Shown in pieces: positions 15,001 to 18,673 of a DNA stretch of 64,000 nucleotides. Below the pieces are notes generated by a model. The model was not told the origin of the DNA. It was given only the letters and a program-made list of their open reading frames with translations, and made no database searches. Positions within the stretch are counted from its first letter, which is position 1; every line of letters starts with the position of its first letter. The stretch is taken from assembly GCA_902793285.1 (NCBI GenBank), contig CADBCV010000001.1, positions 62,001 to 126,000 on the forward strand, in the 5' to 3' direction. The position numbers were made by a program, and so were the translations under genes. The DNA comes from Oscillospiraceae bacterium (GTDB lineage Bacteria > Bacillota > Clostridia > Oscillospirales > Oscillospiraceae).

Positions 15001-15760
15001 CCGTTTTCTTCTCCGCGCCGGAGAGCGCGTCCGCGGGCTTTGCGCTCTCTTCCGCCTTTGCGGGGGTCTTCTCGGGCTTCGGCGTTGCGGTCGCGAGACT
15101 GCGGCCGGGCGCGGCGGCGCTCTCCGCCTTCCCGTCCGGCTTTAAGACAGTGCTCTGCCCGTCCGGCTTCTCAGCCGCGTTTTCAAGCTCTTCCGCGAGC
15201 GCAGCCGCGTTGGCGGCCTCATCGGCGGCAAAAGCCGCTTCGTCCGCCGCGCGCCGCGCCTCCTGGTCGGCAAGATTATAGGCCTCATGCGCCCAGGCCG
15301 CCTCCTCTGCCGCGCGGTCGGCGGCGGCGATGGCGCGGTTTGCGGCTTCCTCCGCGCGCAGGGCGGCAGCGGCGGCCGTCTCATGATCCTGCGCGGTCTC
15401 GGCCTCATACGCCGCAGTCTCCGCGTCGTAGGCGGCAAGCTCCGCGTCATACTCGGCCTGCTCCGCCGCCTGCGCGCCGAGCTCCGCCGCCTCTGCCGGG
15501 GAGAGCTGCCCCGCCTCGTCGGGCGCGGCAGCTTCCATCACGGCGGTATCTTCAAGCTCCTCTGTGACCCACTGCTCCTCAGCATTCGGATCCTGGATCT
15601 GATCGACCAGTTCGATCCCCTCGTATGTCTCCGCATAGGCCGTTGGCACGCCCACCGAAGCGGCGGAGAAGCACTCAGCCGCCACCAGCAGGGACGCGAT
15701 CGCCCTGCGCGGGGCGATGCCGCGGATCGTTTGATTGATTCTTTCAAGCAGATTCATCAT
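1..15760 (-). CDS. Giant secreted beta-helix / InlB-repeat surface protein (3' end outside window)
   Basis: One minus-strand frame stays open from ATG 15760 to the window edge, at least 5253 codons. I checked it at about fifteen points along its length and saw no stop. The ATG follows GGAG by 7 nt. Residues 1-43 look like a signal peptide (basic start, hydrophobic core, cleavage after AYA). Then come an Ala/Glu-rich probable coiled coil (about 75-310), modules ending in SVYAVV/SVYVL, and InlB/Flg_new-like repeats with F.GW motifs (about 650-1840). Next are a Cna-B-like domain (about 2280-2400), beta-helix blocks with GGAIYAG/VTVSGG rungs (about 2475-3040, 3400-4270, 4430-4690), a pilin-type domain (about 4740-4830) and more beta-helix. 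Known families with these parts are adhesins and other cell-surface proteins. The sorting signal lies outside the window, so the mode of attachment is unknown. Confidence 0.88.
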   Translation of the reverse strand, partial: MMNLLERINQTIRGIAPRRAIASLLVAAECFSAASVGVPTAYAETYEGIELVDQIQDPNAEEQWVTEELEDTAVMEAAAPDEAGQLSPAEAAELGAQAAEQAEYDAELAAYDAETAAYEAETAQDHETAAAAALRAEEAANRAIAAADRAAEEAAWAHEAYNLADQEARRAADEAAFAADEAANAAALAEELENAAEKPDGQSTVLKPDGKAESAAAPGRSLATATPKPEKTPAKAEESAKPADALSGAEKKTESDKPDKNAELESAREEAQRLAAVAEEKAALSAEASAQAESAWAAANRATVASSNADAAANRAIEAANRARTAAESMTPADPESEAAYTGTDESGENGQNGTHENTDMAGLTTLRYSDTAVTVTGEVPEGVTVKTSDVSEAFRNFDPESVDAIVLSDLDVFAAADETAVPKEEARAILLAAYDISLALNGAEYQPESGRPLEVSITVPEIPEGMELMLWHIRDDETAERIKHFTRTGSTVTFTAESFSVYAVVATTLEQKLTASDGNEYLVTVTYDNTSGIPSDAELSVSEIKEGEAGYEDYVAQSAAALGEKPENLAFARPFDITLKNPETGEEYQPNEAVQVSIQLLKDDLNSYASVDVVHIPGGAGEDAQVMDTTVHGEAVEFSTDGFSVYVLTGINNETVTPQCTYTFYVPDDANGYTEYSFKDDKGDTLFHQTITRGEELIVPQLTSSDTEVFAGWYEGNRVGGELKLADAPYDFDNITITENNAIELYAVYRKYAVVIFHDQYDSSSKTFPVAYTRRAELVTAGEGESATTSATVKISDLSTTYTSTGEANMAFFGWSETPIKIPGAAKDDNGDGVSVVPTDEEGCISVTGEKHLYPIYKETHRLTYYAAQSGLSAAYVPPTQFFAGEPVSYNDNGTTVYSLPTTSRDGYTFLGWWTGTTTTNDGVETVNYGTQITEADGSLVATADDGGVYISEDKNVQKLYLHSDAVLYAKWEASYSIVYWKQVTTETPDTAEKHYEYAETVTRTAQIGDTVSIAEADRANDRYDGYKYSYCDPVSATIGNTKELTVLNVYYDLGAEHEVSGQTHTLTFADSVTGEGAATMPSAVENLAYQAELEDYIPDNPTSGQISGSGKAIYSFDSWYMDQACTIKANLDTMKMPDHDLTVYAGWTAIKFRVDIDPNYGALYAEENGTGTGATYFNNTYDAEPIGEYTHVTRDYVESSSGTWYYVNHDRAYGGDRHTYYTQNPALATEDTAFEYAPGVYTYVGWFEVYLDAEGNEIGEASEPYDFSQHTDHNTKLRLHWKKEGTYYLAYDAGDGTLEDGTTKSVVLPSGYADYAEVVLTQSAIAPTGYTFIGWQVRGGDSTTIYKPGQTFTLHADNAKRVSGKDVVYLDAVYAKVGTASIVYNANGGTVAETGVDFGKVPGSSGDEWTAESGTVDTTAGTATVSGLANNSKFKLSYGTGFTAPSGSGAAFLGWSDRAVCDASATFYSKDSGVTYGVNTAEPKTLYAVWGAQVTYNLGSADADWGSETWDSTVYTFNSESKNYSQNANLGTVVTEPEQVPVYTGSDGRLFRYWATRTATGDETNPYSYTEYDFSQSITGALDLYAYWSEANTVTVHAVDASNAVLADMTGEDGWTVANVTVSATETALNGTSHVTAPENYEFAFVAVASDLNNISESNAVTAIKYENKKVLVKYKGESSFRVLGEGRELYFVYYQKKTLDIGYKSMEASGVLTDVKTIEGAPANSVSLLGEYSMSSQLTAPLSLATGFTNYAFAIGDVDPHSETQMNASNLSLITNAVGSGDTVPTLRVRNTWRGFEYTTETGENAVWTSCGYEPQLYVIYYSQQPTVVMFDEKTVGTSAVMNTEFTYNLLVTQTTTTTTSVQTQTWDGEKWVDSGDPFVTETTSTPKTIFDTTAEGNQSYILKNGEANSSILFYSSSVQIGEPIEVDENTRTITTTTTVTAQTAKLTQTANDSFTTAIDVDGTAYTESPNVYTYTANGSGGTQNVTFTNTHKSLPVEVHVAMVENDGTSGGIMQRDGSFRSTTETAYKFDLALGTNEPLLTKLPSSAVFTGDTDTYAFGAVMSGIGAEGTAITVGSMGVASIAYEPISGNIYGLVLKDSDGNTISELGSNQLYYLYYPMPKIRYVKEAADGTLTDITGYLPNAQTGVIEASDSVTYSHALLTMNGKTVEQNESFEIPLSGFVISQSGNNFRMPPVLDDGLSERYLSYAKLGAGSGGATNLSALDVSNGLAMQFKVQDNTLQYSFDGNTWKDLPLSGTPTIYAIYTERGYDFQISKTVDTSQSGENAIFSDSSFTVTISSDAITKDSYDAEGAESATVAATPATESTPGTITLTVVDGTRVRIKGLGRGDYTVTESGNENYDLTARTGSIVGSSTSTITVTDNATVSFTLDTEKKVDLTNSPKAICKIDDHYFYTLQSMVEYVDSEIATKTATAEMLTDYLMPAADTVEIPNGCNITLTTIEETSVIDHAAVITRSADLADMPLFTNNGTLTIINVTLDANNIESSAPMIQSAGDLTVGSGATIQNVVGGGAINAIAGNITVSGTIQKCSAAEGGAIHHSGNSTITLNGTGTIQNNTATTYNGGAIYLAGGTVKVSGTSKITGNKAESGNGGAVYCPGTVVIELDQGGSVTNNTAKEGGAIYAETGAISISKTAENVSPAITGNTATTGNGGAIHVGTGSVSVSGGSVSSNKAENGLGGAIYANAASVTVSGTAEVKSNNAKEGGAVYAVSGAVEVSGGAVDNNTASTGNGGAIYAGSGHVTLSGGSVSGNRATAGSGGAVYAGIGNVTVSGGSMTNNTAKTDGGAVCANSGSITVSVPDGGTAETIQGNTATTGKGGALYADSGAVSITGTTLTGNTAGSDGGAVYAGTGAVTLTDSVFGGATATDGNTAGGSGGAIYAGSGNVTVSGGSMQNNNATGGNGGALYAGSGAATMSTVTLSGNSAATGKGGTVYLDSGSLTLTTVTAAGNSAINGAAVFVNTGRANFSAGSYTGNVASEGGAVGVGSKDARLYFTGDVQVKDNKLGTGDDAPKSNVYLDQDDDAVINIDTLGGDAAIGIYVADSVENTRGVPGARFAVYTSNSNVNKITNDRYTSLTVQSDTAAKKLYWGNSIKVSVHKLDSYGSDFTQPANSGAGTQLGKYDAYFPEFSDAAVSELASELVIKYKLDIGTKVYAGAYLDGERSFGDYITKLTWVKEKSEWYVTTRSGAQVSLTKQNGNYRIYIYYAEPAYLSIENNTDMALTISDMTVGGTSVINSETVAGYGMVFAKNGAIRSALLPVTAEDLQLSAGQSINLLIPGGRNKAYTLDGSFETTTGGSVRLRRGAEASLSEETVEVSATGGTFEQLTGTTLNAAGTYNIIFGDNKIICKVVDADDAEHPYSKISDAIADIVATAGANPPYALTTAKTATIEMVTDYLLTASDDVNIPQGYDITLTTAAKEGATYCYNGTGNRAIISRDTQNTDSMIKAWNALESNKVVTTLRLKNLIIDGKSVRGSSDGGAVATQYVNVYIDTVDFKNVYASNGGALLVMFNFNRTTTKEVKDTLPGTILEVNDSDFTGCTSTTTVTSNRLGGGAIVTNAETMTLEDCDFTNCTAVDQAGAVFHRVDKNNNSWTNITGCTFTNCSANAAGGLELDSKTITVTDCTFEHCVATQRNGGGFNVYALNASTPTADCWVTVSGCTFNDCQLTTTNTSNGNGGGFRCNAVYTKVENSTFTNNQALYGGGFCISNGNAKKGEVYGCTFERNTANNGGGIYGKPAEFIIGDYTYTDSEGVVHTRHTEIKNCTSKNHGGGLYHDKNADNTSLTITNAVITGNRTTANSMNGGGVYTNCRKVEINGAEITDNTCTSAGGGVYAYSYTSLTITDSDISRNNASGNGGGVWFDADNDTNRAKQVLTIKGSTIDGNTSNGNGGGVYTLGKTVTIGASDTKTDSNGKYIRSSISNNSAKNGGGVYQSRNVAGSKLEISDTSISGNAANGGTGGGVYAGVRTLTVTSTEISRNSATSDGGGIWYEINNDDARKAMKLTVEGCTLDTNTSGGKGGGIYTLAKTVEIKEHTEGTGEDAVTTPTTISNCTASASGGGIYQSRNVDGSVLNITGSTISGCTSNDTSTAWDHGGGGVFGYVRSITVTGSEISGNSAKGKGGGIVMGLESNDYMLTIDSSSVTGNTSSNQGGGVATRSQLTLRNGTEITGNRLTSNTAGDCAGVYLNNNRTLFVGSEDADTDTIIVRGNTTANGTLSDLRLWDNGSENNSTSTYVYCSLSDDSEIRVVNAAKVSTWFGSAEIAYPNGFSDDNAVFRADSSTLHGIIDRTDPNGKKIIWAGPPIAKLTDGGGTLLYIRYTEGGALYPAIFDRLDTGNSSAGSTVSPFNMFRMSDMKLYYTNGTEYTGSNYCIKMLVEYYETNADMTLPYVEGRTVTFTTAGKNDTDGYPFEGRAGGRATVIRAYAGSTNRTLMNVSGNLVLENIVIDGGTENGIAVTGSTRCMWIDNDFCTVTLGENAVLQNGHVKTDTDGGGVYVNKGTLEIAGGVIRNCTARNGGGVYKQGGQTLTLEAGSIYQCTATGNGGGVYLNGGSFNMSGGTISAGSAAQGGGVYVVNNTSIPFNMSGGSIINNNATTTGGGIAVGGDNTRLCFSGKVNVSGNTCDASVAPGNACNVELNRDRPSIGSSVSKNGIINTNNGGLFAGSYIGVYVNDSNYEKHGVERKPFGTFADGDNTTTFYSFVNDRNGLKGGIIESPSPNTIYWIQIFSLEVSKEVVAGNSTTVDPDEQFLFEVNIRGKATVTGQLDAWDIDSDDGEYGEMHFDSNGRDTTTAVFALKDGESITGVNLSEGLKYEVIEYLTVEQADRYAAMPMNGYNLTTESLTYNGTTYRVIKANTYTSTIGENKSRSDVDPYTSSLKFTNLMPVCKITDMRGNLLYRRYDWDKVTNKAGEGQDGGNSTNQPCYYAPAVYTELTGDDGAFKALEGTLYTSNGSNPTSYSVSNGVQIQMLIADYSLYGLVAANTSKATLTTASSGDALFPKQDAGTTSTIRRAFADDSMFNVTGDLTLSTIILDGVKGSYTIEANGGIANVQSGGKLTIQSGAVLQNSRSAENYYGGAVYVASGGSVTMTGGMINRNESVDNGAGIYLAEGSTLKLSDAPSFGGTGRDVSGNITTTNGNFKTGDLVAQTNGGKAYSKARQDIYIAEAQDDPASVVLTGNLNVDAGSIWVWAATENHYAMMKPFATFASGTVNGNTYAAFRNAQPDGVTNCGEDN
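2950..5560 (-). repeat. Tandem beta-helix rungs, block B
   Basis: Units of about 30-40 residues carry GNGGGVY / GGGIYQSRN rungs alternating with LTI.(G/D)S.I.(G/N)N strands, which are polymorphic-outer-membrane-protein-like repeats. The first part has Cys pairs (FTNCTA, FEHCVAT). A third, shorter block with the same GGGVY logic lies at about 1700-2480. Confidence 0.7.
6640..8330 (-). repeat. Tandem beta-helix rungs, block A
   Basis: Short units of 20-27 residues alternate GNTA.TGNGGAIYAGSG with VTVSGGSV.NN. This is the GGA(I/V)Y pattern of Pmp/pectate-lyase-like right-handed beta-helices. It is the most regular repeat block in the giant gene, with the DNA repeats visible as recurring gcgccgccg-rich stretches on the plus strand. 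Recombination could change its length. Confidence 0.75.
10250..13800 (-). repeat. InlB/Flg_new-like repeat array within the giant protein
   Basis: This stretch encodes roughly ten degenerate units of about 70-110 residues. They share an aromatic-Gly-Trp core (GYTFLGWW, FFGWSE, TFIGWQV, AFLGWSD), followed by LYA(V/K)(Y/W). This is the signature of Listeria-Bacteroides (InlB B-type) repeats, small beta-grasp-like modules used as spacers or ligand-binding parts in surface proteins. The units differ at DNA level, so the array is old. Confidence 0.7.
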
Positions 15761-15862
15761 CTTGGTACTCCATATCCAATCTGCGCCGGGACGCAGGAGT
15801 TGTTTGATAAGCCTCGGGGATGTCCGTCAAATGGGCATACTCCACGCAATTGTACAGAATAT

Positions 15863-15891
15863 AGAATACCATAAGTATCCGTTTTTTTCAA
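15863..15891 (-). promoter_or_regulatory. Sigma-A promoter of the giant gene
   Basis: Reading the minus strand: TTGAAA (15886-15891), a 17-nt spacer, then TATTCT (15863-15868) preceded by TGG, an extended -10. The implied leader is about 95 nt before the ATG at 15760. Confidence 0.65.
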
Positions 15892-15944
15892 GGGCGTGAA
15901 GCCATCCTGACATGAAAATTATGTAAATTCCTCAGGCGCACAAA

Positions 15945-15982
15945 GCGGGTGAATGCACGGCAAGAGCCGTATATTCACCCGC
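15945..15982 (-). terminator. Hairpin terminator of the permease operon
   Basis: Arms GCGGGTGAAT and ATTCACCCGC enclose a second small stem. On the minus strand the hairpin is followed by TTTGTG, so the T-tract is weak. It lies 24 nt past the stop of the 272-residue membrane protein. Confidence 0.55.
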
Positions 15983-16005
15983 CGGGGACAGTATTCGGTT
16001 TTCTC

Positions 16006-16824
16006 TCAGCGGTGGCATTTTCGGAACACGTGAAAGCAGCGCCAGACCGCGAAAAACTTGCACCCCAAAATTGCGAGAAGATACACCGTGCGCATCCGAA
16101 AGCCTTCAAACACGCAGAGGGCCGCGGCGCCCGCGAAAAAGCAGAGGGACAGGAGCAGCGCCCAACGGCCGAGCCGGAGCTTTCCCAGGGCGGTCTGCTT
16201 GAAGCCGAGGCGGATCTCATACTCGACGGCGTCGAATACCGCGGCAGCCTCCCGGTTGTAGAGAACGTGCAGCCAGAGAAGCAGGCTGCAGCCCAGCGGA
16301 ACAAGAAGCAGGCGCAGGGAGCCGTCCAGCCCGACGCCGCCCCGGACACGCTCCCAAATCAGCAGCGCGCTCGCCCCTGTCACACAGAGGGCGAGGAGGA
16401 CGGAGGCTGCCGAGACCACGCCGCGGGTGGATTTCATGAGCTTCGCCCCGCCCAGGGCAAAACGCAGAAAAAGGCCCGCCCCGGCCTCGATCACAAAGCA
16501 CACAAGCTCCGCGAGGACAGCGAGGGCCGCGAGAGCGGAGAGAAGCGTCCACACCGTCCCGCCCGGCGCGGTCAGGGTCCCGGGCAGCAGACGGACCGAG
16601 AGCTCAACGGGCACCAGCGCCCTGAAAAGCGCAGACAGCGAAAGCGGCGCGCGAGACGTGACGAGCCCCTTCAAAACGTCGAGCACCCGGAAGCAGCACA
16701 AAAAGGCCGCGAAGCCCTCAAGCGTCTTGATAATCGCGACGACGGAGGCGGAGGGCGTCTTGATGTATTTTTCGGGGTCTGCCTCGAGGATGAACATGAG
16801 GGGGTTGGAAAGGGCCGGATTCAT
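16006..16824 (-). CDS. Hypothetical polytopic membrane protein (272 aa)
   Basis: Not recognised. The protein has about six hydrophobic segments (around residues 30-50, 75-120, 135-160, 168-190, 222-240 and 245-262) and a basic C terminus ending FRKCHR. Its ATG at 16824 overlaps the TGA of the upstream 88-residue gene in an ATGA arrangement, so the two are probably translationally coupled. It is the last gene of the transcript that starts at the riboswitch near 18575, and a hairpin follows its stop. Its place suggests a role linked to the permease, but nothing in the sequence proves that. Confidence 0.7.
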   Translation of the reverse strand: MNPALSNPLMFILEADPEKYIKTPSASVVAIIKTLEGFAAFLCCFRVLDVLKGLVTSRAPLSLSALFRALVPVELSVRLLPGTLTAPGGTVWTLLSALAALAVLAELVCFVIEAGAGLFLRFALGGAKLMKSTRGVVSAASVLLALCVTGASALLIWERVRGGVGLDGSLRLLLVPLGCSLLLWLHVLYNREAAAVFDAVEYEIRLGFKQTALGKLRLGRWALLLSLCFFAGAAALCVFEGFRMRTVYLLAILGCKFFAVWRCFHVFRKCHR

Positions 16825-17087
16825 CCGTTCGCTCCGATCTGAGAGAGGGCGTCCTGGATCGTATCCGCAAGGCCGCTGCTCTGCGCGATTTCGTCGAGAT
16901 CAATGTTCTGCACGGCCTCGTTGATGGAATCCACCGCCTGCTGGACCGCCTGCTGCGTCGTCTCCTGGATCTGTTCGGAGACCCGCTCCGACAGGGGTTT
17001 GGGGTTTTGCATCTGCTTTAAGGCCAGAAAGGCGACAAGCAGCGCAACAATAAGGAAGATGAGAATGCCGAGTCCGCCGCGTTTCAT
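16821..17087 (-). CDS. Small single-span membrane protein (88 aa)
   Basis: Not recognised. The start is MKRGGLGILIFLIVALLVAFLAL, one membrane-spanning segment or uncleaved anchor, then a soluble polar helix rich in Gln/Ser/Glu (about 30-88) with SEQIQETTQQAVQQAVDSI spacing that could form an amphipathic or coiled helix. No Cys or His cluster is present. It sits 22 nt after the permease gene and overlaps the next gene by 4 nt, so it belongs to the same mRNA. It could be a small accessory subunit of either membrane protein, which is inference from position only. Confidence 0.7.
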   Translation of the reverse strand: MKRGGLGILIFLIVALLVAFLALKQMQNPKPLSERVSEQIQETTQQAVQQAVDSINEAVQNIDLDEIAQSSGLADTIQDALSQIGANG

Positions 17088-17109
17088 GGTGATACGCCTC
17101 CCGTATGTT

Positions 17110-18417
17110 TTATTTGCCCCAGACGAGCCAGATAAAGCCCGCGCCGACCAGCACGGCCGTCAGCGTGAAGGGGACGCCGATGCGCAGAAAGTCCTTCGTG
17201 GTGACCTCCTCCCCGTTCTTGCGGAGGATGCCGATGGCCGTGATGTTGGCCGAGGCCCCGATGGGCGTGAGATTTCCGCCGAGCGTCGCGCCGGTGAGAA
17301 GGCCGAAATAATAGACGGTGGGGTCCACCCCCATCAGGCCGGCAATGCCCTGCACCACGGGCAGCATGGTGGCGACATAGGGGATGTTGTCGATGAAGGC
17401 GGAGAGCACCACCGAAACCCCGACGATGAGCACGTACAGGAGCAGCGGGTTATTGCCCGCGGTGCGGTAGAAAATATCCGCCACCGCGTCGATGACGCCG
17501 GCGGCGCGGATGCCCTCAATGACCATAAAAAGGCCGAAGAGGAGCAGCAGCGTATCCAGATCGAGCCCCTTTGCCGCGCGCGCGAAGGGATCGGCGGAGC
17601 GCTCCCGGAGGCTCTGGCGCACAAGGCCGATGAGGGCGAAGAGCACGCAGGAGAGACCGCTGCGAAGGCCGTGCAGGGTCTTGAGCGCGCCCGCCTCCGG
17701 CTCCGGCACAAAGGACATGCAGATGAGCATGAGAACCGTGCCGATCATGAGCCAGCTCGGCACAAGGTCGTCCACCTCGGTCTCCACGGGGCAGTCCACC
17801 TTATCCCGGTAGCCGCGGAAGAGGAACATGAGCACGAGCGTTGAGGCAAGGGCACCGAGCTCTGTGCTCCAGAAAATGCTGAGCCTGCCATGGAACCAGA
17901 AAAATTCCATGAAGTTCATATTGGCAAAGCCGCCCAGCAGGATGCTCGTCGTGTCGCCGACAAGCGTCGCCGCCCCCTGGAGATTGGAGGAGACCGAAAT
18001 GGCGATCAGCACCGGCACGGGCGAAATCTTCAGCTTGCGCGAGATGGCGAGTCCCACCGGGGCCACCATCAGGAGCGTCGCCACATTGTCCACAAAGGCG
18101 CTCACAACGCCCGCGAAAAGACTCAGCACCGTGACGGCCCAGAGGACGTTCGGCACCTTCGCCATCATCATCTCCGCGAGACGGGCGGGCATACGGCTTT
18201 CGATAAAGAGCGTGACGATGCACATGGTGGCCGAGATCATGAGCAGCACGTTATAGTCCACCGCCCGGAGCGCGGAGAGCGGGGTCATCTCAAAGAAGCC
18301 GAGCGCACCCAGAACCAGCATCACGGCAGCCGCCCCGAGAGCGATCCAGGGACGCCACTTCTGAAAGCTCAGCATAAGGATATAGGTCACGACAAATACG
18401 ATCAGCGCCGGAATCAT
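17110..18417 (-). CDS. ArsB/NhaD/SLC13-type ion permease under a Mn-type riboswitch
   Basis: A 435-residue integral membrane protein of the ion-transporter superfamily, with about eleven hydrophobic segments. It shows the two paired motifs of that superfamily: SAFVDNVATLLMVAP (about residue 105) and SAFIDNIPYVATMLP (about 325), the inverted repeats around the transport site, plus GNLTPIGASANI near 385. Family members move arsenite, dicarboxylates or Na+/H+. The substrate here is not readable from the motifs. The leader carries a likely yybP-ykoY riboswitch, which elsewhere governs Mn2+ exporters, so Mn2+ efflux is a reasonable hypothesis. ATG 18417 follows GGAGGA by 6 nt. Confidence 0.85.
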   Translation of the reverse strand: MIPALIVFVVTYILMLSFQKWRPWIALGAAAVMLVLGALGFFEMTPLSALRAVDYNVLLMISATMCIVTLFIESRMPARLAEMMMAKVPNVLWAVTVLSLFAGVVSAFVDNVATLLMVAPVGLAISRKLKISPVPVLIAISVSSNLQGAATLVGDTTSILLGGFANMNFMEFFWFHGRLSIFWSTELGALASTLVLMFLFRGYRDKVDCPVETEVDDLVPSWLMIGTVLMLICMSFVPEPEAGALKTLHGLRSGLSCVLFALIGLVRQSLRERSADPFARAAKGLDLDTLLLLFGLFMVIEGIRAAGVIDAVADIFYRTAGNNPLLLYVLIVGVSVVLSAFIDNIPYVATMLPVVQGIAGLMGVDPTVYYFGLLTGATLGGNLTPIGASANITAIGILRKNGEEVTTKDFLRIGVPFTLTAVLVGAGFIWLVWGK

Positions 18418-18433
18418 ACACAGTCCTCCAGAA

Positions 18434-18482
18434 TAAAAAAATGACTTTTACCGCCGGGTTCACTCTCCCGCTGGTAAAAGTC
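18434..18482 (-). terminator. Riboswitch-controlled intrinsic terminator
   Basis: On the minus strand, GACTTTTACC (18473-18482) pairs perfectly with GGTAAAAGTC (18443-18452) and is followed by A and seven T. The first arm is also the 3' end of the aptamer (GCAAGACTTTTACC), so ligand binding and termination are mutually exclusive. Confidence 0.85.
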
Positions 18483-18572
18483 TTGCCGCTTTCTGGGCAG
18501 ACCGGGGGTCAAAGCCCCGGGGATGGCGATCTGCCCAACGCCGCGAGGCGCCGGCTACTCCCTAATACGGGT
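18473..18572 (-). ncRNA. yybP-ykoY-family (Mn2+) riboswitch aptamer
   Basis: The transcript contains GGGAGTAGCC near its 5' side, a short GGCGCC-UCGC-GGCGU hairpin, UCGCCA, a long GGGCAGA...UCUGCCC stem, and then GCAAGACTTTTACC. The GGGAGTAG and GCAAGAC elements are the conserved metal-site loops of the yybP-ykoY family, known to sense Mn2+. The closing P1 stem is imperfect (two U-U mismatches in my hand pairing), a deviation. Ligand-stabilised P1 would sequester the terminator arm, giving an ON switch. Confidence 0.75.
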
Positions 18573-18574
18573 GT

Positions 18575-18603
18575 ATCGTAACACAGCGGCGTTCAATTGT
18601 CAA
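18575..18603 (-). promoter_or_regulatory. Sigma-A promoter of the riboswitch-permease operon
   Basis: Minus strand: TTGACA (18598-18603), a 17-nt spacer, then TACGAT (18575-18580) with an upstream TGT extended -10. Transcription would start just before the GGGAGTAG aptamer element. Confidence 0.75.
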
Positions 18604-18633
18604 AGGGAAAAGCTATGGTACTTTTCCGCGGGG

Positions 18634-18644
18634 CGTGGTATACT
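18634..18644 (+). promoter_or_regulatory. Extended -10 promoter of the glycosyltransferase gene
   Basis: CGTGGTATACT gives an extended -10 (TGGTATACT) without a good -35 box at 17 nt. It lies 30 nt upstream of ATG 18674, divergent to the riboswitch promoter. Confidence 0.45.
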
Positions 18645-18673
18645 ATCATCAACACGTTTTTTGGAGGAGTGCC

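Noticed and set aside
14665..15567. Plus-strand Arg/Pro-rich frame of 300 codons
   Set aside because: Composition artefact opposite the Ala/Glu-rich stalk of the giant protein.
15949..16842. Plus-strand open frame of 297 codons
   Set aside because: Its product is a Lys/Glu/Arg-rich mirror of the minus-strand membrane protein, which has proper hydrophobic segments, a coupled ATGA start and a terminator.
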